Assembly: GCF_001742745.1 (NCBI RefSeq)
Contig: NZ_MJAK01000001.1
Span: 186,001-250,000, forward strand
From: Curtobacterium sp. ER1/6
GTDB taxonomy: Bacteria > Actinomycetota > Actinomycetes > Actinomycetales > Microbacteriaceae
Length of the DNA: 64,000 nt
Direction of reading: 5' to 3'
In this document: positions 20,101-27,913 of the stretch, one piece after another
Numbering within the stretch: position 1 is the first letter of the stretch
Layout of the letters: every line of letters starts with the position of its first letter
Made by a program: the position numbers and the translations under genes
The notes under the pieces: generated by a model
Seen by the model: the letters and a program-made list of their open reading frames with translations, nothing else
Databases searched by the model: none
Told to the model about the DNA's origin: nothing

Positions 20101-22963
20101 GCAGCTGACGGTGACGACCGCCGAGCCGACCGCCGCCGGGGTGACCGCGCGGGTGCTGCAGGGCACCCAGGTCCGCGTCACGCCGCCGAAGTCCGCGACC
20201 GAGGGCGACTTCGCCGTGCTCTACACGGTGACGAACCCGAGCGGTGGCTCGAGCACGGCGTTCCTCACCGTGACCGTCGACCGCGACGCCCCGCCGCTGC
20301 GTCCGGAGGTCGAGGACACGACCCTCGACCTGCAGGACATCCTGCGCCGCCAGAGCGTGACCGTCGACGTGCTCCGCAACGTCTTCTTCGCCGAGGGCTC
20401 GACCTCGCGGCTCGTCGTCGGCGTCGTCGACGGGTACGGCGACACCGCCCGGGTGACGAACGACCGACGCATCACCGTGCAGCTCACCGACGCATCGCAG
20501 GTCATCCCGTTCTCGGTCGCGCGGTCGGACCACCCGGACGTCGTGTCGTACGGCTTCATCCACGTGCCCGGGTTCGACGACGCACTGCCGCAGGTCGACC
20601 GCAGCGCGGGTCCGGTGACGGTCCGGAGCGAGGCCACGGTCCGGATCCCGCTCGACCGGTACGTCGTCACCGCGAACGGCCGGACCGCCCAGCTCACCGA
20701 CCGTGGCACGGTCAAGGCGACGCACGCCGACGGTAAGGACCTGGTGGTCGACCGGTCGACGCTGCAGTTCACGTCGTCGAAGCTCTACTACGGCAACGCG
20801 TCCATCTCGTTCGAGGTCACCGACGGCTCGGGTGCCAACGGAGGCAAGGGGCGCGTGGCGACGCTCGTGCTGCCCGTCAAGGTGACCCCGCGCACCAACC
20901 AGCCGCCGTCGTTCTCGGGCTCGAACATCGACATGCAGCCCGGGGACTCCCGCACGATCGACCTCGCCAAGCTGACGGACTACCCGTACCCGGACGACCT
21001 CGGCGAGCTCCGTTACTCCGTCGTCAGCCGACCCGGCGCGGGCACCACCGCGACGATCCAGGGCCAGCAGCTCCGGATCAGCGTCGCCGACACCGCGTCG
21101 AAGGACACGACCGCGTCGATCGGCATCGGCGTCGCGGACGACGCCAGCGCGGGACGCGCCGGTGTCGTGCAGGTGGGGATCGTCGGCTCGACCCGCCCGC
21201 TGGTGCAGCCCGGTGCGGACCGCGCGGTCGTCGAGCGCGGGAAGACGTCCACGATCGACGTCCTGACCAACGACCAGCCGACGAACCCGTTCCCCGACGA
21301 GCGGCTCCGCGTCGTGGCGATCCGTGGTCTGTCCGGCGGCCTGCCCGCCGGGGTGAGCGTGTCGCCGAGCGCCGACCGGTCGCGCCTGCAGGTGTCCGTG
21401 TCCGACTCCGCCGCACCCGTCGACGCCCACCTGCAGTACCAGGTCGCCGACGCGACGGACGACGCCGCCCGGTACGTCTGGGGCGACGTGACGATCTCGG
21501 TGCAGGACGTCCCGGACGCGCCGGGAGCGCCGACCCGGACGGGCACGTTCCAGGGCGGCCAGGCGACCCTGACCTGGGCGACCCCGCAGTCGAACAACTC
21601 GCCGATCACGGGCTACCGGCTCCAGGGCACGGGCGGCGTGGTGAAGGACTGCGGTACCTCGACGGTGTGCACGGTGACCGGCCTCGACCCCGCGGCGTCG
21701 TACCGGTTCTCGGTCGTCGCGCAGAACGCCGTGGGGGACTCGGTACCGTCCGCGACCTCCGCGTCGATCAGCGCCGACTTCGTGCCGGCCCCGCCGAAGG
21801 GGCTGCGGGTCGAACCGAGCAGCACGACGCCGAACCAGCTCGACGTGTCCTGGAACGCGGTCGGAGCGCCGAGCGGCGGCTCCGCGGTGTCGAACTACGT
21901 CGTCTCCGTGCAGGGCCCCGGCCTCTCGACCACGCGGAACGCCGGCACGGCGACCAGCGTCTCGTTCACCGGTGCGCAGAGCGGTGCCGAGTACACGGTC
22001 CGGGTGTCGGCCCGGAACGCGGCCGATCGTGACGGCAGCCCCGTGCAGTGGAACGAGGCGTCGGCGACGGGATCCGCCGTCGGCGCTCCGGCGACGCCGC
22101 AGCTGAGCGCCACCGGGCAGCCGGACGGGTCGGCGACCGCCGTGACGCTGCGCGCGTCGGAGTCCGACTGGGCCGGCGGGAGCGCGGGTTGGCGGATCGT
22201 GAAGTACGCGAGCTCGACGCCCGTCCCCTCCGGCTGCTCGACGACCGGCGCCGAGCAGGTGTTCACCGGCGCGTCGGCGAGCGACCGCATCACCAGCCAG
22301 TACCGGTACGTCGCGCTGGCCGACAACGGCCTGTTCTGCACGCCGTCGCAGCCCGCAAGCGTCCAGGGCTACCAGACCCCGACAGCACCCAGCGGGAGTG
22401 TCGACACGGTCCAGGACGGGGCCACCGCGCCGACCTGGGGTCTCCGTGCGACCGCGACCGCGACGTCACCGTTCCTGTACTACTCGGTGAACGGCGGGAC
22501 CCCCGTGCGGTTCTCCGGCTCCGCGTCGATCGGCGCCGGTAGTGGCTACGGTCTCGAGACGTCGGTCGTCTTCACGTCCTGCGCCACCGATGGTGCCTAC
22601 TGCGCGTCCGGCGAGGCGGTCCGCGCCACGGCCTACACCACCCGTGCGAGCATCGCCAGCGCCGTCGTGGGACAGGCACCCGTGATCAACGCTCCGGACA
22701 ACAACGGACGGATCGCACCGGACGGCTACCAGGTGTCCTACTGCCGGACGATCCTCCTCCAGGTCTGCTCCGACACGAACCCGGACACCGGTGCTCCGTG
22801 GGCGATGACCGACGCCGTGCCCGACGGCTACACCTCCATCCGGGTCAAGGCCACCGTCAGGGGTTCCCAGGACCCGGTCGGCGCCGTCCGCGACGTCACG
22901 GGCCAGTCCGCCCCGGCTGAACCTGCCCCGGACCCGAGCCCGTCCGACCCACCCGCCGGTTAG
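17129..22963 (+). CDS. Giant cell-surface protein with tandem Ig-like (cadherin-like) and fibronectin III domains
   Basis: 1944 residues. A membrane helix at residues 12-34 without a clear cleavage site suggests an N-terminal anchor. Residues about 40-360 look like a beta-propeller with a Cys pair. An acidic/Gln linker near 360-380 leads to about eleven domains of roughly 95 residues (383-1460), many with the PPVA-AD start and a DVLxNDxDPxGxxL core typical of cadherin-like tandem repeats. Two fibronectin III domains and a Cys-paired region follow, ending in a Pro-rich tail. No LPxTG signal is present. The GTG start overlaps the kinase stop, so the kinase partner and this protein are coupled. 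It matches the FN3 member of PFNA clusters; the ligand is unknown. Confidence 0.88.
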   Translation: MIRAFLARHRSAAVSVGASVLVGAVVATAAVVSTGYHTQRVDLGDGTVWVPSAQYGAVGRANTAVLELNTAVESPSDDLSVLQRGADVYSVDGTKGTVSRVDVAAATVGDAVTLPAGSPQVFLAGDTAVVGNGDTGELWATPAADLADFDASIRADLTLGADAVFDASDRHVAVYSPRTGRAALVDVGTDLTVDRRWDVRFDRAHEFQVASFGDHVAVLDRTSGQLAVDGDVVDLGDAIGGAPALQHSSDSSTDVVVAGSAGMVRVSASGTVDRTALGVSGRPARPAVVGSCTYAAWAGGQATDSCQGTGLQRLAQTAGADDLQIVHNGRTVVANDPRSGRSWAIDRSGQLIDNWSDLVEQDDQQQQERVSDDDPQVDKDQKPPVAVDDDLGARPGRTTSLPVLLNDHDPNGDPLVISEVGSVDDAVGSVAIVGDGQRLQITLAADAKGTVSFPYTITDGNGGSDSATVRVTVRPDSENEPPRQVRSTSADVVQNGHVVTDVLSDWVDPDGDPVYLESASAEGDQVSTTPDGMLDYRNASGKTGDRTVQIVVSDGRDRGRGSVTVRVAKAGNVPLLADPFAVQGYAGKAFTVDPLEHVRGGNGTVTLTSVSSSSGLTVTPSYDAGTFRVEGAGPGDHQLEYTVTDGTKTASGIARVTVLAPPDASTPPITTPKTVFVNTLSAKDTDVTATDTDPAGGVLMVTALDGLPRDAGVQASILDQHVVRVTLTAPLDGPVSFRYTESNGLATATGTITVVEIPRPDRIQPPVAQADSATVRVGDVAEIDVLANDSQPEGEPLTLQPELVQNVPGDGGLLFVAGDRLRYLAPDTPGNHTAVYRVSGPDGQYADATVSISVRERDAATNNPPVPETVTARVVAGQSVRVTVPLNGIDPDGDSVQLVGVADNPDKGSVSDVTSDALTYEAGDYSAGTDEFTYTVVDALGARATGTVRVGISPRAEQASDPVAQADHVTIRPGGTVTVRVLQNDSDPQGGQLTVTTAEPTAAGVTARVLQGTQVRVTPPKSATEGDFAVLYTVTNPSGGSSTAFLTVTVDRDAPPLRPEVEDTTLDLQDILRRQSVTVDVLRNVFFAEGSTSRLVVGVVDGYGDTARVTNDRRITVQLTDASQVIPFSVARSDHPDVVSYGFIHVPGFDDALPQVDRSAGPVTVRSEATVRIPLDRYVVTANGRTAQLTDRGTVKATHADGKDLVVDRSTLQFTSSKLYYGNASISFEVTDGSGANGGKGRVATLVLPVKVTPRTNQPPSFSGSNIDMQPGDSRTIDLAKLTDYPYPDDLGELRYSVVSRPGAGTTATIQGQQLRISVADTASKDTTASIGIGVADDASAGRAGVVQVGIVGSTRPLVQPGADRAVVERGKTSTIDVLTNDQPTNPFPDERLRVVAIRGLSGGLPAGVSVSPSADRSRLQVSVSDSAAPVDAHLQYQVADATDDAARYVWGDVTISVQDVPDAPGAPTRTGTFQGGQATLTWATPQSNNSPITGYRLQGTGGVVKDCGTSTVCTVTGLDPAASYRFSVVAQNAVGDSVPSATSASISADFVPAPPKGLRVEPSSTTPNQLDVSWNAVGAPSGGSAVSNYVVSVQGPGLSTTRNAGTATSVSFTGAQSGAEYTVRVSARNAADRDGSPVQWNEASATGSAVGAPATPQLSATGQPDGSATAVTLRASESDWAGGSAGWRIVKYASSTPVPSGCSTTGAEQVFTGASASDRITSQYRYVALADNGLFCTPSQPASVQGYQTPTAPSGSVDTVQDGATAPTWGLRATATATSPFLYYSVNGGTPVRFSGSASIGAGSGYGLETSVVFTSCATDGAYCASGEAVRATAYTTRASIASAVVGQAPVINAPDNNGRIAPDGYQVSYCRTILLQVCSDTNPDTGAPWAMTDAVPDGYTSIRVKATVRGSQDPVGAVRDVTGQSAPAEPAPDPSPSDPPAG

Positions 22964-23019
22964 CCGGCGGCCGGACCCGCAGCCCCACCCGCGCCCTTCG
23001 AGAACGAGGACCCTCCCGC

Positions 23020-23991
23020 ATGAGCATGACCCCCGAGCAGGCCGCCTGGTTCGCCGACGTCGCCGGTCGCATCGTGACGAACGTCGAGCAGGTCCTCCTG
23101 GGCAAGACGTTCGTCATCCGACTGGCCGTCACGGCCATGCTGAGCGAGGGCCACCTGCTGCTCGAGGACGTCCCCGGGACGGGCAAGACGAGCCTCGCGC
23201 GCGCGATGGCGCAGAGCGTGCAGGGGACCACCAACCGCATCCAGTTCACACCGGACCTGCTGCCCGGGGACATCACGGGCATCAGCGTCTACGACCAGCG
23301 CACGCAGGAGTTCGACTTCCACCGCGGTCCGGTCTTCGCGAACATCGTGCTCGCCGACGAGATCAACCGGGCCAGCCCGAAGACCCAGTCGGCGCTGCTC
23401 GAGGCGATGGAGGAGTCCGCCGTCACCATCGACGGCACACGCCACACCCTGGCGGCACCGTTCATGGTCATCGCGACGCAGAACCCCGTCGAGCAGGCCG
23501 GCACGTACCGCCTGCCGGAGGCGCAGCTCGACCGGTTCCTGATGCGCACGTCGATCGGCTACCCCGACCACGCCGCCACGGTCCGACTCCTCGAGACCTC
23601 CGCGGCACCGTCCGCCGCGGTCCCGCTCGCGAGCGTCGTCCCCGCAGCGACGGTCACGGAGATGGCGGCACTCGCGCGGACCGTGCACGTCGACCCGACC
23701 ATCGCCGACTACGTCGCCCGCCTGGTCGAGGCGACGCGTGGCGCGAGCGAGGTCCGCCTCGGTGTGAGCGTCCGCGGCGCGATGGGCCTGATCCGTGCTG
23801 CGCGCGTGCACGCGGCGGTGCTCGGCCGCCACTACGTGACCCCCGACGACGTCAAGGCACTGGCGGTGCCGGTGCTCGCGCACCGCCTGGTGCTCGACGC
23901 GGAGGCGGAGTTCGACGGCGTCAGCGCGACCAGCGTCGTCTCCCAGCTCCTCGTCGAGACCCCGCCGCCCGCCGACCGAGCGGTGTCGTGA
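23020..23991 (+). CDS. MoxR-family AAA ATPase
   Basis: 323 residues. Walker A PGTGKT contains Lys56, Walker B lies in IVLADEINRASPKTQ, and sensor 1 is IATQNPVEQAGTYRLPEAQ. The C-terminal lid domain carries GVSVRGAMGLIRAARVHA. MoxR ATPases act as chaperones that mature or switch on partner complexes and are nearly always found with a DUF58 gene, as here. It follows the surface-protein gene after 56 bases with the binding site GAGAACGAGGA, and overlaps the DUF58 gene by four bases. Confidence 0.95.
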   Translation: MSMTPEQAAWFADVAGRIVTNVEQVLLGKTFVIRLAVTAMLSEGHLLLEDVPGTGKTSLARAMAQSVQGTTNRIQFTPDLLPGDITGISVYDQRTQEFDFHRGPVFANIVLADEINRASPKTQSALLEAMEESAVTIDGTRHTLAAPFMVIATQNPVEQAGTYRLPEAQLDRFLMRTSIGYPDHAATVRLLETSAAPSAAVPLASVVPAATVTEMAALARTVHVDPTIADYVARLVEATRGASEVRLGVSVRGAMGLIRAARVHAAVLGRHYVTPDDVKALAVPVLAHRLVLDAEAEFDGVSATSVVSQLLVETPPPADRAVS

Positions 23992-25397
23992 CCGACCGCC
24001 GCCCCGCTGCCACCCGCTCGCGCCGAGACGCCACCCGCTCACGGCGCGGCACCGCCGTGTCCGAGCGGACCGGCACGGTCGCCGGCCTGACGAACGTCCG
24101 CACCCGCCTCGTGGGGGACCGGGACGGGGTCGCCGCCGACGCGGTCGTCGGGGTCGCGAAGGCGTGGACCGCGGCCTGGAGGCTCGTCCGCCGCGGGTGG
24201 GCCGAGGTCTCGTCCGTCGTCACCGGCCTGGGCTGGACGGTGGCCGCCGTCACGCTCGTCGCCTTCGTCGCGGGCTACCGCTTCGGACTGCGCGAGGTCG
24301 TCGTGGTGGGCTTCGCCGGGACGGTCCTCGTCGTGGTGGCGGTGCTCGCGCTGCTCGGACGGTCCCGTCTGCGCATCCGCATGCGCCTGCCGCAGCACCG
24401 GGTGGCGGTGGGCGACGACGCGGGCGTCGTCGTCACGGCCGAGAACCCGGCGCGGCTGCCGTCGGTCCCGACCACGGTGGAGGTGCCCGTCGGCACCGGC
24501 CTGGTCGACGTTGCGATCCCCTCGGTCGCTCCGGACGGTGTCTTCGAGCAGCAGGTGCCGGTCCCGACCGTGCGTCGCGGTGTGCTCGACGTCGGTCCGG
24601 TCACGGGTGTGCGGGCGGACCCGGTCGGCATCGTCCGGCGCGAGGTCGTCTGGACGGCGCGGGAACAGGTCATCGTCCACCCGCGCACCATCGCCATCCC
24701 GTCGACGAGCACCGGGTTGGTCCGCGACCTCGAGGGCCAGGCGACGACCGACCTGTCGCCGGCGGACATCGCGTTCCACGCGGTCCGCGAGTACCAGCCG
24801 GGCGACGACCCGCGCACGATCCACTGGAAGTCGACGGCGAAGTCGGGCGCGCTGATGGTGCGACAGTTCGAGGACACCCGGCGATCGCACCTGGTGGTGG
24901 CCCTCGCGACCGGCCGCGGCGAGTTCGCGGACGACGACGAGTTCGAGCTGGCGGTGAGCGCCGCGGCGTCGCTCGGCACCCGCGCCGTCCGGGACGGGCG
25001 TGAGGTTTCGGTCGTCGTCTCCGAACGGACGCCGGAGTACGCCAAGCGGCCGGTCTACGCCGTGCACCGCCTGCGCACCGTGACGCCCACACGCCTGCTC
25101 GACGAGTTCGCGACGGTCGGCCTCTCCGACTCGTGCCTCCCCGTCGCCGAGGTCGCGCGGATCGTCGGCGCCGACACCGCCGGCATCTCGGTGGCGTTCC
25201 TCGTGGTCGGCTCCGAGGTCGGGCTCCCGGCGCTCCGGCTCGCCGCGACGCGCTTCCCCGTCGGGGTCGAGGTCGTCGCGGTGACCTGCGAGCCCGAGGC
25301 GCAGCCGCGCTTCCTCCGGGTCGCTGGGCTGACGGTCGTGACGATCGGCTACCTCGACGACCTCCGGCAGGCCCTCCACCGATCGGCAGCGGCGTGA
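23988..25397 (+). CDS. DUF58 domain protein, membrane-anchored
   Basis: 469 residues. A basic Arg-rich cytoplasmic N terminus with the repeat ATRSRRD/ATRSRRG precedes two membrane helices at about 79-122. The DUF58 core near residue 269 carries YQPGDDPRTIHWKSTAKSG and RQFEDTRRS, within a von Willebrand A-like fold. DUF58 proteins partner with MoxR ATPases; their biochemical role is not settled. The start is GTG at the GTGA overlap with moxR, and it overlaps the next gene in the same way. Confidence 0.92.
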   Translation: MTDRRPAATRSRRDATRSRRGTAVSERTGTVAGLTNVRTRLVGDRDGVAADAVVGVAKAWTAAWRLVRRGWAEVSSVVTGLGWTVAAVTLVAFVAGYRFGLREVVVVGFAGTVLVVVAVLALLGRSRLRIRMRLPQHRVAVGDDAGVVVTAENPARLPSVPTTVEVPVGTGLVDVAIPSVAPDGVFEQQVPVPTVRRGVLDVGPVTGVRADPVGIVRREVVWTAREQVIVHPRTIAIPSTSTGLVRDLEGQATTDLSPADIAFHAVREYQPGDDPRTIHWKSTAKSGALMVRQFEDTRRSHLVVALATGRGEFADDDEFELAVSAAASLGTRAVRDGREVSVVVSERTPEYAKRPVYAVHRLRTVTPTRLLDEFATVGLSDSCLPVAEVARIVGADTAGISVAFLVVGSEVGLPALRLAATRFPVGVEVVAVTCEPEAQPRFLRVAGLTVVTIGYLDDLRQALHRSAAA

Positions 25398-27913
25398 GCG
25401 CGGCGACCGAGGACGCTCCGCGACTGCGGACGCGGCGGACCGACCGCCGGGGCGACCGCCGGGCCGAGCGTCGGCGCGGTGCCCTGCGCACCGCGGGGGG
25501 CACCCTCGCCACCTGGCTCGTGCTCGTGGTGGCGAGCACCGCCTGGTGGCCGGTCCACCGCGACGCCTCGATGGTGACGGCCGGCGTGACCGCGGTCCTC
25601 GCCGGGACGGCCGTCGCCCTCGCCGGCGCCCTCGCCCGCCTGCCCGCCGCGGTGGTCGGTGCGCTCACCGTCGCGGTGTTCGCGCTCACCGGCGTCCCGG
25701 CGGCGGTGCCGGACCGTGCCGTCGGGATCCTGCCCACCGGTGCCGGGCTCGTCGACCTGTTCGCCGGTGTGGCGCTCGACTGGAAGCGGCTCGTGACGGT
25801 CAGCCTGCCGGTCGGGTCCTACGAGTCCCTGCTGGTGCCGTACTTCGTGACGACGCTCGTCGCCACGGTGGTCGGCGTGAGCGTGGCGACCCGTGCCTCC
25901 CGTCCGGAGCTCGCGAGCATCCCGGGACTGGTGCTGTTCGCGGCCGCGGTCGTGGTCGGACCCAGCCGACTGGACGTCGCCCTCGCGACGGCCGTCGTGC
26001 TCGGCGGCATCGCACTGGTCTGGGCCCTCACCGCACGGCACGTGCGTCGTGCCGTCTCGGTGGCGACGACGGTCGGGGCGCGCGTGCCCGTGTGGCGGTC
26101 CGTGCTGCGACCCGCCCTCGTCGGGACGGGCACCATCGTGGCGGCCGCCGTCGTCGCGACGGGCCTCGGGCTGGTCGCCCCGCCGTCGGCGGGGCGGACG
26201 GTCGCGCGGACCGACGTGGTCAAGCCGTTCGACCCGCGTGACGAGCTCAGCCCGCTCAGCGCGTTCCGGTCCTACGAGGAGCCCGGCCGGGCGGACGCCG
26301 CCCAGCTGCGGGTGACGGGCCTGCCGCAGGGCGGCTTCGTGCGGATCGCCACCCTCGACACGTACGACGGCGTGGTCTACCGCGTGGGGGGCGACGACGG
26401 AGCCTCCGCGTCGGGCACCTTCGAGCGCGTCCCGACCTCGGTCGACGTGCGGGGCGTCCGGGGCACCGACCTCGACGTCGGTGTCGCCGTCGAGGGGTAC
26501 CGCGGCGTGTGGCTGCCCACCGTCGGCGACCTCGAGACGATGACCTTCCGCGGCTCGGACGCCGACCGGGACCGCGGCGCCTTCTCCTACAACCGCACCA
26601 CCGGGACGGCCGTCGTGGTGGGTGGCGTCGACGCGGACACCCGGTACGACCTGCGCGCGGTGCTGCCGGACCAGCCGACCGACGCCCAGCTCGCGTCGGC
26701 GCGTCCGGGCACCGCCACCGTGCCGAGCCCGACCGGCGTGCCGGACGCGGTGCGGGAGCGGGTCGAGGCGACGTCCGCCGACGCCGGCTCGGACGGTGCC
26801 AGGCTCGTCGCGGCGATCGAGTCGCTCAAGCGGACGGGCTACGTGAGCCACGGCGTCGGCGACGACCGGTCCAGCCGGTCGGGACACGGCGCAGACCGGA
26901 TCGAGGAACTCCTCACCGCGCCGGTCATGATCGGCGACCAGGAGCAGTACGCCGTCGCCGCCGCGCTCATGGCACGGCAACTCGGGTTCCCGTCCCGGGT
27001 CGTGATGGGCTTCACTGCCGGCGGCGACTCGGGAGCTGCGACGTCGTCCGGCACCGGCACCGACGGGACGACCACGTTCCGCGGGTCGGACGTCACGGCG
27101 CGCGTCGAGGTGGACACCGAGCAGTGGGGGTGGGTGATGGTCGACCCGAACCCGGTCGTCCGCGACATCCCCGACGAGCAGGACCAGACGCCGCAGCCGG
27201 TCACGCGGCCGGAGACCGTCGTCCCACCCCCGCCCGTCGAGCAGCAGGACCAGGACCAGCAGGCCCCGCCCCAGAGCGACCGGGACACGCCTCCCGTGCA
27301 GCCGCTCTGGTTGCAGGTCCTCCTCGCCGCCCTGCCGTGGGTGCTCGGCACGCTCGGCTTCGTGGCGCTCGTGCTCCTGCCGTTCGCCGTCGTCGTCCTC
27401 TGCAAGCGGCTGCGACGTCGTCGACGTCGACGGGCGCCCACACCACGCGCGCGGGTCGTCGGTGCGTGGGACGAGTACCGCGACGCACTGGTCGACCGCG
27501 GGCACGACGTCGTCATGGCGGCCACGAGGCGCGAGGCCGTCGCGGGGGCACCGGGGGAGGGTGGCATCGGGCTCGCGGCACTGGCCGATCGGAGCGTCTT
27601 CGGCCCCGGTGAAGTCGAACCGGGGACCGCTGACCGCATGTGGTCGGCCACGGACGAGGCGATCACGAGTCTCCGAGCGGGGCGCACCCGACGCGAGCGG
27701 TGGCGTGCCGCGGTGTCCCTCCGGTCACTGCGTCGCCCCGCGGTCCGTCGCCGCGGCGGGCGGGCAGCGGCGGACCGGCCGCGCCAGGAGACGCCGGAGG
27801 CCGGTGCCGGGCTCGGTGGGGACGGCCAGGATCGTCGCGGAGGTCGTGACTACGATGGTCCGAAGGCCGGCGAGCGTCGTGGACGGCCGAGTGAGGACAG
27901 AGGCGAACCGTGA
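25394..27913 (+). CDS. Transglutaminase-fold membrane protein, probable pseudoenzyme
   Basis: 839 residues. About six N-terminal membrane helices (residues 35-275), an extracellular region with the transglutaminase-like fold (about 300-600), a further helix near 640-665 and a long basic cytoplasmic tail. The fold is recognised from ALMARQLGFPSRVVMGF and WGWVMVDPNP. In TgpA-like enzymes the first part reads G-F-C-E-H-Y-A; here it is GDQEQYA, so Gln516 replaces the catalytic Cys. The HAW motif is TAR (Thr568), so the His is also lost; only Asp584 remains. Catalysis is not expected. It corresponds to the last gene of PFNA clusters. Confidence 0.88.
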   Translation: MSAATEDAPRLRTRRTDRRGDRRAERRRGALRTAGGTLATWLVLVVASTAWWPVHRDASMVTAGVTAVLAGTAVALAGALARLPAAVVGALTVAVFALTGVPAAVPDRAVGILPTGAGLVDLFAGVALDWKRLVTVSLPVGSYESLLVPYFVTTLVATVVGVSVATRASRPELASIPGLVLFAAAVVVGPSRLDVALATAVVLGGIALVWALTARHVRRAVSVATTVGARVPVWRSVLRPALVGTGTIVAAAVVATGLGLVAPPSAGRTVARTDVVKPFDPRDELSPLSAFRSYEEPGRADAAQLRVTGLPQGGFVRIATLDTYDGVVYRVGGDDGASASGTFERVPTSVDVRGVRGTDLDVGVAVEGYRGVWLPTVGDLETMTFRGSDADRDRGAFSYNRTTGTAVVVGGVDADTRYDLRAVLPDQPTDAQLASARPGTATVPSPTGVPDAVRERVEATSADAGSDGARLVAAIESLKRTGYVSHGVGDDRSSRSGHGADRIEELLTAPVMIGDQEQYAVAAALMARQLGFPSRVVMGFTAGGDSGAATSSGTGTDGTTTFRGSDVTARVEVDTEQWGWVMVDPNPVVRDIPDEQDQTPQPVTRPETVVPPPPVEQQDQDQQAPPQSDRDTPPVQPLWLQVLLAALPWVLGTLGFVALVLLPFAVVVLCKRLRRRRRRRAPTPRARVVGAWDEYRDALVDRGHDVVMAATRREAVAGAPGEGGIGLAALADRSVFGPGEVEPGTADRMWSATDEAITSLRAGRTRRERWRAAVSLRSLRRPAVRRRGGRAAADRPRQETPEAGAGLGGDGQDRRGGRDYDGPKAGERRGRPSEDRGEP
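27851..27856 (+). promoter_or_regulatory. Candidate -10 box ahead of the zinc-ribbon/FHA gene
   Basis: TACGAT lies within the end of the transglutaminase gene, 53 bases before the GTG at 27910. It could give the last two genes of the cluster their own transcript. Confidence 0.3.

Noticed and set aside
17654-21430. A 1258-codon open frame on the minus strand inside the surface-protein gene
   Set aside because: It is a mirror of the GC-rich coding frame (Arg/Val/Asp-rich, no domain pattern). The plus-strand gene has clear repeated Ig-like domains.
22900-22963. Sortase sorting signal at the end of the giant surface protein
   Set aside because: The C terminus is Pro/Ser-rich without LPxTG, hydrophobic helix or basic tail.
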